In this document: in pieces, positions 17,768-26,150 of the stretch
How positions within the stretch are numbered: position 1 is the stretch's first letter
How the letters are laid out: every line of letters starts with the position of its first letter
Position numbers and translations under genes: made by a program
Notes under the pieces: model-generated
Databases searched by the model: none
The model's input: the letters and a program-made list of their open reading frames with translations, nothing else
What the model was told of the DNA's origin: nothing
Origin: an uncultured Chryseobacterium sp.
GTDB taxonomy: Bacteria > Bacteroidota > Bacteroidia > Flavobacteriales > Weeksellaceae
Assembly (NCBI GenBank): GCA_913776245.1
Contig: CAJYLO010000023.1
Location: 1 to 64,000, forward strand
Direction of reading: 5' to 3'
DNA length: 64,000 nt

Positions 17768-18413
17768 TCGTTGTAGGTTTTATACTGTCTGTTTTTATAG
17801 AATCTTGTTTTGGAACTACCGGTATTTTCGGTTTCTGAATCTTTTTAACAGTCTGTTTGGAAGGGATATTGGAAGATTTTCCGAAAATCAGTTCCTGGTC
17901 TCCGAAAAGATAAAACAAAGCCGAACCAATAGCAATAAGGCTAAGAAAGGCCCATATAACGCCTTTATTTAAATTGTATCCGGCATCCGGTTTCTGAATT
18001 GGTCTTTTTGCTTTTAGCTGATTCAGATTAATTTCCTCGAAGCCGAAAGCGTCAGTTTCTTCATTATCTTTTATGATCCGGTTTTCTTTATCCAGAATCA
18101 GGCGTCCGATATTACCCAGTTGTAAAAATCCGTCGGACTGCAATTTGTTTTTCCATTGATCCGACTGATTTTTCAGCTGAGATAATACTTCTGATTGTCC
18201 AAGACCTGTGTCTGCAGAGATATAATCTGCCAGATCCAGACCGGAAACAAAAAAATCCTGTTCAAATTCAATTGATTCTTTCGGAGGAAGAATGACAGAA
18301 TTTTCAGCATCTATTTTCGCCGATTCTCTTATGAGCCTAAAAACCCCAAAATCAGGAACTTCCGCTGTCTGACGCTTCAGAAGATATTGATATAATAAGT
18401 ACTCAAAATTCAT
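17739..18413 (-). CDS. HU-CCDC81-like N-terminal domain membrane protein
   Basis: 224 residues. Residues 1-~120 resemble the prokaryotic HU-CCDC81 domain pair (LLYQYLLKRQTAEVPDFGVFRL, ENSVILPPKESIEF, LQSDGFLQLGNIGRL), which in Bacteroidota proteins sits cytosolically before a TM helix (here ~151-170) and often a periplasmic SPOR domain. Here the periplasmic part is short, Lys/Pro-rich, and has no SPOR domain. A role at the cell envelope or division site is possible but only by analogy. A TAGTTTTG box at 18426-18419 lies right before the ATG and would give a near-leaderless transcript. Confidence 0.7.
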   Translation of the reverse strand: MNFEYLLYQYLLKRQTAEVPDFGVFRLIRESAKIDAENSVILPPKESIEFEQDFFVSGLDLADYISADTGLGQSEVLSQLKNQSDQWKNKLQSDGFLQLGNIGRLILDKENRIIKDNEETDAFGFEEINLNQLKAKRPIQKPDAGYNLNKGVIWAFLSLIAIGSALFYLFGDQELIFGKSSNIPSKQTVKKIQKPKIPVVPKQDSIKTDSIKPTTNAKIQKTSR

Positions 18414-18445
18414 TGTCGCAAAACTACATAATTTTTGATAGTATA

Positions 18446-18481
18446 GAAAATATAAAAGGTTGCTTTTGCAAGCAACCTTTT
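18446..18481 (-). terminator. Terminator of the T9SS cargo gene
   Basis: Perfect 12-bp stem AAAAGGTTGCTT / AAGCAACCTTTT with a TTGC loop. On the minus strand it is followed by a T-rich stretch (TATATTTTC). It lies 22 bases after the stop of the gene at 18504-19187. Confidence 0.85.
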
Positions 18482-18503
18482 GATTTGATTTGAATTATTG
18501 AAA

Positions 18504-19187
18504 TTAGTAAGCAAATTTAACAACCTCTGATCCGTTATCTGATAAAATCTTTACCAAATAAAGGCCTTTTTGATTAAGGTTAAGGTCTATTGGATTTCCG
18601 TTTGCATTTGTTTTCATTGTCTTTATAACCTTACCTCCGAAATCGTAAACAGTCAGTTCTACATTTCCTTTAGCAGAGGTGAACAATTTCCCTGCAGCCA
18701 CCTGAGATTTAGTTTTACCATTGACATCCGCTACAGCTAAGCTAGGAATAGTGGAAGACGTAAAACCATAGCTAGTTCCTAACTTATCACCTGTCTGGTG
18801 TCCGCCGTTACCCGCAGGAGCTTCTGTAAAAAGAAACCTGAGTTCATTTACTTTGGTTCCGGCAGGTAAAACCCCTCCTGTATTGTTAAAATTGTGGGTA
18901 TTAAGATTAATTGTCCCTGAGTAATTCGTCCCATCCCAGTTAAGCGTTGTTGTAATATTACCCCAGGCATCGTTAAATGTTCCGCTTGGCGTTGTATCTC
19001 CGGGATTTATAAACAGATAAACACCGATGGGCTGACTAAATGGGTCATAAAATGCCCATCCGTTGGCAGAATCATTGTAAGTCATTGTATAAACACCTTC
19101 CGCTGTTTTTACAATGTTCAAAAGAGCTTGCGCAGAAACTGTGACACTCGCCAATAGAGCCAGTGTCAGAAAATAAAATTTTCTCAT
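18504..19187 (-). CDS. Secreted protein with T9SS sorting domain
   Basis: 227 residues. Signal peptide (ends TVSAQ). Residues ~20-145 form a beta-rich domain of unknown function with Tyr/Asn/Gly-rich strands (YTMTYNDSANGWAFYDPF, GTFNDAWGNITTTLNWDG, VNELRFLFTEAP), reminiscent of carbohydrate-binding beta-sandwiches, but no family is recognised. Residues ~148-227 are a T9SS type A domain (NVELTVYDFGGKVIKTMK, LNLNQKGLYLVKILSD, EVVKFAY). Exported through the T9SS; function unknown. Monocistronic with a strong terminator. Confidence 0.82.
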   Translation of the reverse strand: MRKFYFLTLALLASVTVSAQALLNIVKTAEGVYTMTYNDSANGWAFYDPFSQPIGVYLFINPGDTTPSGTFNDAWGNITTTLNWDGTNYSGTINLNTHNFNNTGGVLPAGTKVNELRFLFTEAPAGNGGHQTGDKLGTSYGFTSSTIPSLAVADVNGKTKSQVAAGKLFTSAKGNVELTVYDFGGKVIKTMKTNANGNPIDLNLNQKGLYLVKILSDNGSEVVKFAY

Positions 19188-19343
19188 AAATGTAAATTTT
19201 TAAGGTTTATATATGATTTCAAAGGACATTATACATGAACTTGAAATTGTTGTAAATTTAATATTAATTTCAAATCAACAAATAAATTATTATATATAAA
19301 CCTTAAAATATTTACAACAAATTGACAATCAAAATATTAATTT

Positions 19344-21449
19344 TTATCTAAACATCATAGAAACACCAAAAATGAAGTTAATTCCGGCTTGCGAGAAGTA
19401 ATACGGACCACTAAAACCGTTATTGACATACTTCGTATTGGTAAAATTATTTAACAGGAACCTAAAAGTAATATCCTGTTTCTCCAGCGGGAGTTTATAG
19501 GACGCATTGAAATCCGGGACAAAATAAGAATCTAGCTGATTAACAGGATCTCCCGTATTATCAAGAAACTGTTTTCCTACAAATTGCCCTGTAATTCCAA
19601 AATTCAGATCTTTGATTGGAGAGTATTGTAAATTGGCATTGGCAATGATTCCCGGAGAAAAAGAAATCTGCGTGTTTCCAAAATTCTGCAAACCAGTTTC
19701 TGTTTCAGAATAGAAATTCCTGTTCTTATTTTCGCTGAAGGTTGCATTGGCAGAAATCTGAAACTGATCAGTAATTTTAGACAGAATTCCTAATTCCAAA
19801 CCCAGCCTGTAACTTTTTCCGCTGTTAGTCCGGATGAATTCGCCCACATTATTGATCTGGCCATTGAGAACCAATTGATTTTTGTAAAACATGTAATATG
19901 CATTGGCTGTCAGAGATACTTTTCCGATTCTTTGCTCCCAGCCCGCTTCGAAATCGTGCAGGGTTTCTGCTTTTGTTTCCGGGTTGGCAAACAGATCATC
20001 CCTGTTTGGCTCACGGTGCGCATTGGCATACGAAACGAAAACTTTTCCGTTTTCTACATTAAAGTTAACACCGGCTTTCGGATTGAAAAAAGTCCATTTC
20101 CTGTCAAGATCTGCGCCTTCGCCGTCACCTGATAAGATGATTTTAGTATCATAATTGATATTTCTCAACTGAAGATCTCCGAAAAACTCAAACCGGTTAA
20201 GCTTATAGATCGCTTTTGCAAAACCCGAAATTTCATTCTTCACAGAACGGTTTCTGTAATATTCATATTCATCGATCTGAGGAAGAAAAACGCCCGTCAC
20301 ATTCCCAAAGTGCCTTCCATAATACTGATTGGCTACTGCTCCGAAATTCAGGTCAAGATTTCCCAATTTTCCGTATAAAGTAGAAATGATGCCATAAAAA
20401 TCATTGTCCAGCCATTTTTTTCTGATGAAATCTGATGTTTTAATTTCCGTGCCGTTTTCTATGATATTCGGAAGATTATATTTAGAGAATTTTGCATCCT
20501 GCTTGTAGTTCTCATAATAGCCTTTTCCTTTGGTGTAATGAGCCGTTGTCTCGAGTTTCCATTGATCAGACAATTTCTGATTCCATAACAATTGATAATG
20601 GTTTTGCCTGTAATTATCAGTTTCGTTGTCATAAAATCCCACAATTTTTTCCCAGTTAGAATCATAGATTGCTCCTGAATAATTAAATTTCGGATCAGTT
20701 TCCCAGGTAGCTTTATCCACACCATTCCAGGCCTGGTAAGTTTTTTCTTTTCCTCCGAAAGCTAAAAATCTCAACTCAGTATTCTTCTCTTGAAACAATG
20801 CAGAAAAATTGTACGACTGAAGTTTGGAAAAAGCCCTGTCAATGTATCCGTCGGAATTGATATAAGTATATCTTCCAATCACGGACATCCTGTTTTTCCA
20901 AAATTTGCCGGAATTGACCTCAGCAGAATATTTATAAGTGTTGAATGAGCCATAAGAATCATCCGACCTGACTGAAAATGTTTCCGAAGGATCTCTTGAG
21001 ATCACATTCACGCTGGCTCCAAAGGCAGAAACGCCGTTTGACGAAGTCCCAACACCTCTTTGAATAACAATCTGCGATGCAGAACTTGTAAGATCAGGAA
21101 CATTCACGAAAAAAGTGCCTTGCGATTCGGAATCATTGTACGGCACACCATTCAGCATTACATTAACACTTGTTCCGGCTGTCCCGCGGATTCTGAAACC
21201 TGTGTAACCAATTCCGTTTCCGGCATCTGATGTGGAGACTACAGACATCTGATTTTTCAGAAGAATGGGCAAATCCTGTCCCAGATTTTTGTCGGCAAGC
21301 TCTTTCTCGACATTAATGATAGACTTGGCAACCGGGGTTTTTTTGGTAAATTCGACAGCAGGAATTGATGTGATGTTTGTAGAATCCTGCACTGTCTGCG
21401 AAAGATAGAAAGGAGCAACCAATACTCCTAAAAAAATAAATCCTTTCAT
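19344..21449 (-). CDS. TonB-dependent outer-membrane receptor under TPP riboswitch control
   Basis: 701 residues. A signal peptide (1-~17) is followed by a plug domain (~45-170: LPILLKNQMSVVSTSDAGNG, GFRIRGTAGTSVNVMLNGVPYND, IVIQRGVGTSSNGVSAFGASVNVIS) and a 22-strand-type barrel to the C-terminus (FIFGVSMMFR). There is no CarboxypepD_reg-like N-terminal extension, so it is not a SusC-type polysaccharide receptor. The leader contains a TPP riboswitch, so the substrate is inferred to be thiamin or a phosphorylated or related form, as for the thiamin-regulated outer-membrane receptors known in Bacteroidota. No inner-membrane thiamin transporter (PnuT) or thi gene lies next to it. Confidence 0.92.
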   Translation of the reverse strand: MKGFIFLGVLVAPFYLSQTVQDSTNITSIPAVEFTKKTPVAKSIINVEKELADKNLGQDLPILLKNQMSVVSTSDAGNGIGYTGFRIRGTAGTSVNVMLNGVPYNDSESQGTFFVNVPDLTSSASQIVIQRGVGTSSNGVSAFGASVNVISRDPSETFSVRSDDSYGSFNTYKYSAEVNSGKFWKNRMSVIGRYTYINSDGYIDRAFSKLQSYNFSALFQEKNTELRFLAFGGKEKTYQAWNGVDKATWETDPKFNYSGAIYDSNWEKIVGFYDNETDNYRQNHYQLLWNQKLSDQWKLETTAHYTKGKGYYENYKQDAKFSKYNLPNIIENGTEIKTSDFIRKKWLDNDFYGIISTLYGKLGNLDLNFGAVANQYYGRHFGNVTGVFLPQIDEYEYYRNRSVKNEISGFAKAIYKLNRFEFFGDLQLRNINYDTKIILSGDGEGADLDRKWTFFNPKAGVNFNVENGKVFVSYANAHREPNRDDLFANPETKAETLHDFEAGWEQRIGKVSLTANAYYMFYKNQLVLNGQINNVGEFIRTNSGKSYRLGLELGILSKITDQFQISANATFSENKNRNFYSETETGLQNFGNTQISFSPGIIANANLQYSPIKDLNFGITGQFVGKQFLDNTGDPVNQLDSYFVPDFNASYKLPLEKQDITFRFLLNNFTNTKYVNNGFSGPYYFSQAGINFIFGVSMMFR

Positions 21450-21503
21450 TCGTTTAAATTTTTGTTGTTAAAATTTATTGGAATAAAAGGGGCGACTATG
21501 TTT

Positions 21504-21583
21504 ATAAATGATAAATTATGATTGATAAATGATTTTTTATAACGTTATTATTAATCAATTATCGTTTATCATTCATCATTTAT
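21504..21583 (-). repeat. Long AT-rich inverted repeat, copy R1
   Basis: Two 30-base arms (21504-21533 and 21554-21583) match in about 23 of 30 positions, with a ~20-base spacer containing AACGTT. It sits between the riboswitch aptamer and the receptor ATG and would form a long leader hairpin. The left arm matches the left arm of 41828-41918 at 26 of 30 positions. Confidence 0.75.
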
Positions 21584-21590
21584 AATGAAT

Positions 21591-21658
21591 GTTTCCCTAA
21601 ACTCGTTACAAGTTCCAGGTTCATTGGGTATAATCTCAGCTTTTTACAGCACCCCTTA
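21591..21658 (-). promoter_or_regulatory. TPP (thi-box) riboswitch aptamer
   Basis: Minus-strand RNA reads GGGGTGCTG, a short variable loop, GCTGAGATTATACCC, AATGAACCTG, a small stem-loop (AACTTG-TAA-CGAGTT) and TTTAGGGAAA. These are the ordered conserved blocks of the thi-box: GGGGUGC, CUGAGA-N-UACCC, GAACCUG, a UAA loop, and AGGGAA. Thiamin pyrophosphate binding normally represses the downstream gene in bacteria by blocking translation or ending transcription. The gene is the TonB receptor, ~140 bases downstream. The classical P1 helix is weak by eye. Confidence 0.92.
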
Positions 21659-21689
21659 AATTTCTGATCGCGAAGGTACAACTTTTTAA

Positions 21690-22352
21690 TTAATAGGCCT
21701 GATTATTTTGATCGATATAAAAATAGTCTGTCCCGTTTCTGGAAACTTCAAACAGATTGGCCGTTTTCCAGCTCAGGTTGGTTTTGATATCTTCATACTC
21801 AAAAGGAATTACAACCTGATTCTTTTTATTGATAATGCCGAATTTATTCTTTCTAACAGCAATAATCATGGGATCTTCTGTATTGCCATCCAGCACATAA
21901 AGCATCTGATACTGCGGATAGATTTCAAAATCCCGGAAGTTTCTCACATCTGCATCCACTTTGCTGGTGAGGCCAAAAAAACCATCATAAACAAAGGCTT
22001 TATATTTAGGAGATTCATAAGGTTTCAGGCATTTGCCGAGATCATTTTTCCGGTATTGATAAACCCGTTTACCTGTTTTATCAATCCTGTAAGTAATTTC
22101 ATCTTGTTCAACCGTTGCAAAATCTGCAGAACCGAATTGCCGCAGGCTTTCTTTAGGCGAGTTAAGAAGGTTGCAGTCTTCCGAAAAGAACATTGCAATA
22201 TGATATTGAGGTTCTATGACTACATTTCCTTTTTGATCTATATATCCTGTATTCTTGTCGATGGTTTTCGGAATAAGCTCCGGAATATCAGCAGCCTGTC
22301 CGGAAGTCGATATAAAGAAATACACGACTGTGAAATTTAAAAATCTTTTCAT
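21690..22352 (-). CDS. Exported WG-repeat protein
   Basis: 220 residues with a signal peptide (ends QAAD). Two clear WG-type beta units are seen: NTGYIDQKGNVVIEPQYHIA near the N-terminus and NKFGIINKKNQVVIPFEYEDI near the C-terminus, with a more divergent middle. WG repeats are common in Bacteroidota exported proteins of unknown function. It follows the DUF2752 gene by 13 bases and is probably co-transcribed with it. Confidence 0.82.
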   Translation of the reverse strand: MKRFLNFTVVYFFISTSGQAADIPELIPKTIDKNTGYIDQKGNVVIEPQYHIAMFFSEDCNLLNSPKESLRQFGSADFATVEQDEITYRIDKTGKRVYQYRKNDLGKCLKPYESPKYKAFVYDGFFGLTSKVDADVRNFRDFEIYPQYQMLYVLDGNTEDPMIIAVRKNKFGIINKKNQVVIPFEYEDIKTNLSWKTANLFEVSRNGTDYFYIDQNNQAY

Positions 22353-22365
22353 CAGTAATCAGCAA

Positions 22366-22791
22366 TTATAAATTGTTAATAAAAGCTTTATAACAATCTG
22401 TGTTTTTGAGCAGCGAAAATAAGAAAACTATTATTATCAAAAAAAATAACGATTTTTTGCTAAAGAAAATATTTTGTAACATTTTATTGTTTCTGAAAGA
22501 TTCAGAATACTTTAAAATAATCAATAACAGAACGTATAGAATTGAAAGTACGAATAATGCATTATATTTAAAAGCTTCTATGAAACGCAAGTGTAAAATT
22601 GAATGAAAAGACCTTTGGACGCCACATCCTGCACATTCATAGCCAGTTAGTTCTTTTAGTGGACATTGCGGAAACCATCCGTTGATGGACGGATCATAAA
22701 GATAATAGATGATAATTAATGCTAAAAAAATAGCTAAAACCGCAATCTGTCCGATATATTTTTTTAATAAATATTTGATTTGCAACGCCAT
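22366..22791 (-). CDS. DUF2752 small membrane protein
   Basis: 141 residues with three to four TM segments. The diagnostic DUF2752 motif is present: CPLKELTGYECAGCGVQRS, with C-P, C-x-x-C and R, then EAFKYNALF. The conserved cysteines suggest a metal or disulphide site. The function of the family is unknown. Paired with the WG-repeat gene downstream. Confidence 0.88.
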   Translation of the reverse strand: MALQIKYLLKKYIGQIAVLAIFLALIIIYYLYDPSINGWFPQCPLKELTGYECAGCGVQRSFHSILHLRFIEAFKYNALFVLSILYVLLLIILKYSESFRNNKMLQNIFFSKKSLFFLIIIVFLFSLLKNTDCYKAFINNL

Positions 22792-22912
22792 AAATGAATT
22801 TGCCTGGTTTCAAAATAAAAATTATTCCGGTAAAAATAGAGAATATAGAAAAAAGATATATAATTTATTTTTAATCTAAATTATAAATTTATTATAAAAG
22901 TTTTGAAATTCG

Positions 22913-22920
22913 TAAATTTG
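22913..22920 (+). promoter_or_regulatory. -7 element for acnB
   Basis: TAAATTTG matches TAnnTTTG. The predicted transcript start, about 22927, leaves an unusually long leader of ~160 bases before ATG 23086. Confidence 0.5.
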
Positions 22921-22934
22921 AGCGCATTTTGAGA

Positions 22935-22956
22935 GACGGTAATTAACATTAACGTC
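22935..22956 (+). promoter_or_regulatory. Palindrome in the acnB leader
   Basis: GACGgTAATtaacATTAaCGTC: 8 of 9 positions per half-site are symmetric. It lies just downstream of the predicted transcript start, a position that fits a repressor operator or a leader hairpin. The regulator is unknown. Confidence 0.45.
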
Positions 22957-23085
22957 ATCAGAATTTTTATTCAGGTGACTGTAAAACGTTTGTATAAGAC
23001 GCTATTAGAAATTTTTACAATAGGATCAAAAATTTAAATCTTAAGCCACCAAAAATCGAACCATAAAAATCGAAACGATAAAAAA

Positions 23086-25866
23086 ATGAATATTTACAAA
23101 GATTATCTTAAGGAAATTGAAGAGAGAAAAGAACAGGGTTTACATCCGAAACCGATTGACAGTGCAGAACTTTTAAATGCCATCATAGCACAGATAAAGG
23201 ATAAGAACAATGTTTACAGAGCAGATTCTCTTCAGTTTTTCATTTACAATACGCTTCCGGGAACCACAAGTGCTGCAGGTGCAAAAGCCCAGTTTTTAAA
23301 AGAAATTATTGCTGGCGAATCTTTGGTAGAAGAAATCACGCCGGATTTTGCTTTCGAACTGCTTTCGCATATGAAAGGCGGCCCATCCATCAAAGTTTTA
23401 TTAGACTTAGCTTTAGGAAATAATCCTGAGATCGCAAAACAAGCCGCAGATGTTCTGAAAACACAGGTTTTCTTGTACGAAGCGGACACAGACAGGCTGA
23501 AAGAAGCGTTCAAAAATGATAATCCTATCGCAAGAGAGATTCTTGAAAGCTACGCAAAAGCAGAATTTTTCACCAAGCTCCCTGAAGTTCCGGAAGAAAT
23601 CAAAGTCGTTACTTTCATCGCAGGTGAAGGTGATATCTCCACTGATTTATTATCTCCGGGAAACCAGGCACACTCCAGATCCGACAGAGAATTGCACGGC
23701 AAGTGTATGATCACGCCGCAGGCTCAGGAAGAAATCAAAGCTTTACAAGCACAACATCCGGATAAAAGCGTCATGCTGATAGCAGAAAAAGGAACAATGG
23801 GTGTGGGTTCATCCAGAATGTCCGGCGTAAACAATGTTGCACTCTGGACGGGAAAACAGGCAAGCCCTTATATTCCCTTTGTTAACATTGCACCGATTGT
23901 AGGCGGAACCAATGGTATTTCCCCGATTTTCCTGACAACAGTCGATGTAACCGGCGGTATCGGAATCGATCTGAAAAACTGGGTGAAAAAAGTAGATGAA
24001 AATGGTAATCCTATCCGGAATGAGAATGGCGACATTATCCTGGAAGAAGCTTATTCAGTAGCTACAGGAACCGTTCTTACCATCAACACCCAAACTAAAA
24101 AATTATACAAAGACGGTCAGGAACTGATTGACATTTCAAAAGCTTTGACGCCTCAGAAAATGGAATTCATCAAAGCCGGAGGTTCTTATGCGATCGTTTT
24201 TGGTAAAAAGATACAAACCATTGCAGCACAGATTCTAGGTATTGAAATTCCTACTGTATTTGCGCCTTCAAAGGAGATCTCTGTGGAAGGACAAGGTCTT
24301 ACTGCAGTTGAAAAAATATTTAACAAAAATGCAGTTGGGCTTACGCCGGGCAAAGTTTTGCACGCAGGTTCAGATGTCCGAGTTGAAGTTAATATTGTTG
24401 GATCTCAGGACACTACTGGTTTAATGACCGCTCAGGAATTGGAATCAATGGCAGCAACTGTCATTTCTCCAATTGTAGATGGCGCTTACCAGTCCGGATG
24501 TCACACGGCTTCGGTTTGGGACAAGAAAGCTCAGGCGAACATTCCGAAACTGATGAAGTTCATGAACGATTTCGGAGTAATCACTGCTCGTGACCCAAAA
24601 GGTGAATACCACGCAATGACTGACGTAATTCACAAAGTTCTTAACGATATCACGGTGGATGAATGGGCCATTATCATTGGTGGAGATTCTCACACCAGAA
24701 TGTCTAAAGGTGTTGCTTTCGGAGCTGACTCTGGAACTGTAGCTTTAGCTTTGGCAACCGGTGAAGCTTCTATGCCGATTCCTGAATCCGTAAAAGTAAC
24801 TTTTAAAGGCCAGATGAAAGAACACATGGATTTCCGTGATGTCGTTCACGCTACACAAGCGCAAATGTTGAAGCAATTTGACGGCGAGAACGTTTTCCAA
24901 GGAAGAATTATAGAGGTTCATATCGGAACACTTCCTGCCGACCAGGCATTTACGTTCACGGACTGGACTGCCGAAATGAAAGCGAAAGCATCCATCTGTA
25001 TTTCTGAGGATGACACACTTATAGAATCATTGGAGATTGCAAAAGCAAGAATCCAGATTATGATTGATAAAGGAATGGACAATGACAGGCAGGTTCTTCA
25101 GGGACTGATTAATAAAGCAGATAAGAGAATTTCCGAGATTAAATCCGGAGAAAAACCAGCATTGACCCCTGATGCCAATGCCAGATATTACGCTGAAGTT
25201 GTAGTTGATCTTGACGCTATCAATGAGCCAATGATTGCTGATCCGGATGTTAATAATGACGATGTTTCCAAGCGATACACACACGACACCATCAGAGATC
25301 TGACTTATTACGGAGGTGAGAAAAAAGTGGATCTTGGTTTCGTAGGTTCTTGTATGGTTCACAAAGGTGACCTGAAAATTGTTTCTCAGATGCTGAGAAA
25401 CCTTGAAAAACAAACTGGCAAAGTAGAATTCCAGGCTCCACTTGTTGTTGCGGCTCCTACTTATAATATCATTGATGAATTAAAAGCGGAAGGCGACTGG
25501 GAATTACTGGAAAAATATTCCGGTTTCGAATTCAATGATGCAGCTCCGAAAGGCGAAGCTCGTACGCAGTATGAAAATATGATGTATCTTGAGCGTCCAG
25601 GTTGTAACCTTTGTATGGGTAACCAGGAAAAAGCTGAGAAAGGAGACACAGTTTTGGCTACTTCTACCCGATTGTTCCAAGGAAGAGTAGTTGAAGATTC
25701 TGAACGTAAAAAAGGTGAATCTTTACTGGCTTCAACTCCGGTTGTTGTTTTATCAGCCATTAAAGGTAGAATTCCAAGCATTGAAGAATACAAAGAAGCC
25801 GTTGAAGGAATTGATTTGACGACTTTCGTTCCATCCATCAAAGAATTGGTAACGGTTGGTCATTAA
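23086..25866 (+). CDS. acnB: Bifunctional aconitate hydratase 2/2-methylisocitrate dehydratase
   Basis: 926 residues, a little longer than E. coli AcnB (865). The N-terminal HEAT-like domain and swivelling domain 4 precede the core, which is the AcnB domain order. [4Fe-4S] ligands are visible: C756 (GFVGSCMVHKG) and C840/C843 (PGCNLCMGNQ). Catalytic signatures include GGDSHTRMSKGVAFGADSG. It isomerises citrate to isocitrate via cis-aconitate in the TCA cycle and can hydrate 2-methyl-cis-aconitate in the methylcitrate cycle. Followed by a terminator, then a second aconitase in the same orientation. Confidence 0.97.
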   Translation: MNIYKDYLKEIEERKEQGLHPKPIDSAELLNAIIAQIKDKNNVYRADSLQFFIYNTLPGTTSAAGAKAQFLKEIIAGESLVEEITPDFAFELLSHMKGGPSIKVLLDLALGNNPEIAKQAADVLKTQVFLYEADTDRLKEAFKNDNPIAREILESYAKAEFFTKLPEVPEEIKVVTFIAGEGDISTDLLSPGNQAHSRSDRELHGKCMITPQAQEEIKALQAQHPDKSVMLIAEKGTMGVGSSRMSGVNNVALWTGKQASPYIPFVNIAPIVGGTNGISPIFLTTVDVTGGIGIDLKNWVKKVDENGNPIRNENGDIILEEAYSVATGTVLTINTQTKKLYKDGQELIDISKALTPQKMEFIKAGGSYAIVFGKKIQTIAAQILGIEIPTVFAPSKEISVEGQGLTAVEKIFNKNAVGLTPGKVLHAGSDVRVEVNIVGSQDTTGLMTAQELESMAATVISPIVDGAYQSGCHTASVWDKKAQANIPKLMKFMNDFGVITARDPKGEYHAMTDVIHKVLNDITVDEWAIIIGGDSHTRMSKGVAFGADSGTVALALATGEASMPIPESVKVTFKGQMKEHMDFRDVVHATQAQMLKQFDGENVFQGRIIEVHIGTLPADQAFTFTDWTAEMKAKASICISEDDTLIESLEIAKARIQIMIDKGMDNDRQVLQGLINKADKRISEIKSGEKPALTPDANARYYAEVVVDLDAINEPMIADPDVNNDDVSKRYTHDTIRDLTYYGGEKKVDLGFVGSCMVHKGDLKIVSQMLRNLEKQTGKVEFQAPLVVAAPTYNIIDELKAEGDWELLEKYSGFEFNDAAPKGEARTQYENMMYLERPGCNLCMGNQEKAEKGDTVLATSTRLFQGRVVEDSERKKGESLLASTPVVVLSAIKGRIPSIEEYKEAVEGIDLTTFVPSIKELVTVGH

Positions 25867-25890
25867 TTTTTAGACTAAAATTTAAATATA

Positions 25891-25926
25891 AAATGGAAGA
25901 TTTTGCGAGAAGTCTTCCATTTTTTG
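25891..25926 (+). terminator. Terminator of acnB
   Basis: 10-bp stem AAATGGAAGA / TCTTCCATTT followed by TTTG. The remaining ~225 bases before the next gene (25927-26150) are AT-rich, without a clear TAnnTTTG promoter match. Confidence 0.88.
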
Positions 25927-26150
25927 TTTAGAATCTTTCCATTTTAATTGCTTTAATATTATTTTAACTTAGGTCAAGATCAACGACTTTATTTTTTCCT
26001 TAACTTCATACTTTAAAAATATTAATATCATTCGTCATATTTATCCTTTATTAACAAGTATAGGAATGGAATTTGATGAATTGTATTGATTTAAAATTTC
26101 CTGCTTTATTATAAAAAAGCGGAACCAATAAGAATAAAAAATATCGAGAT

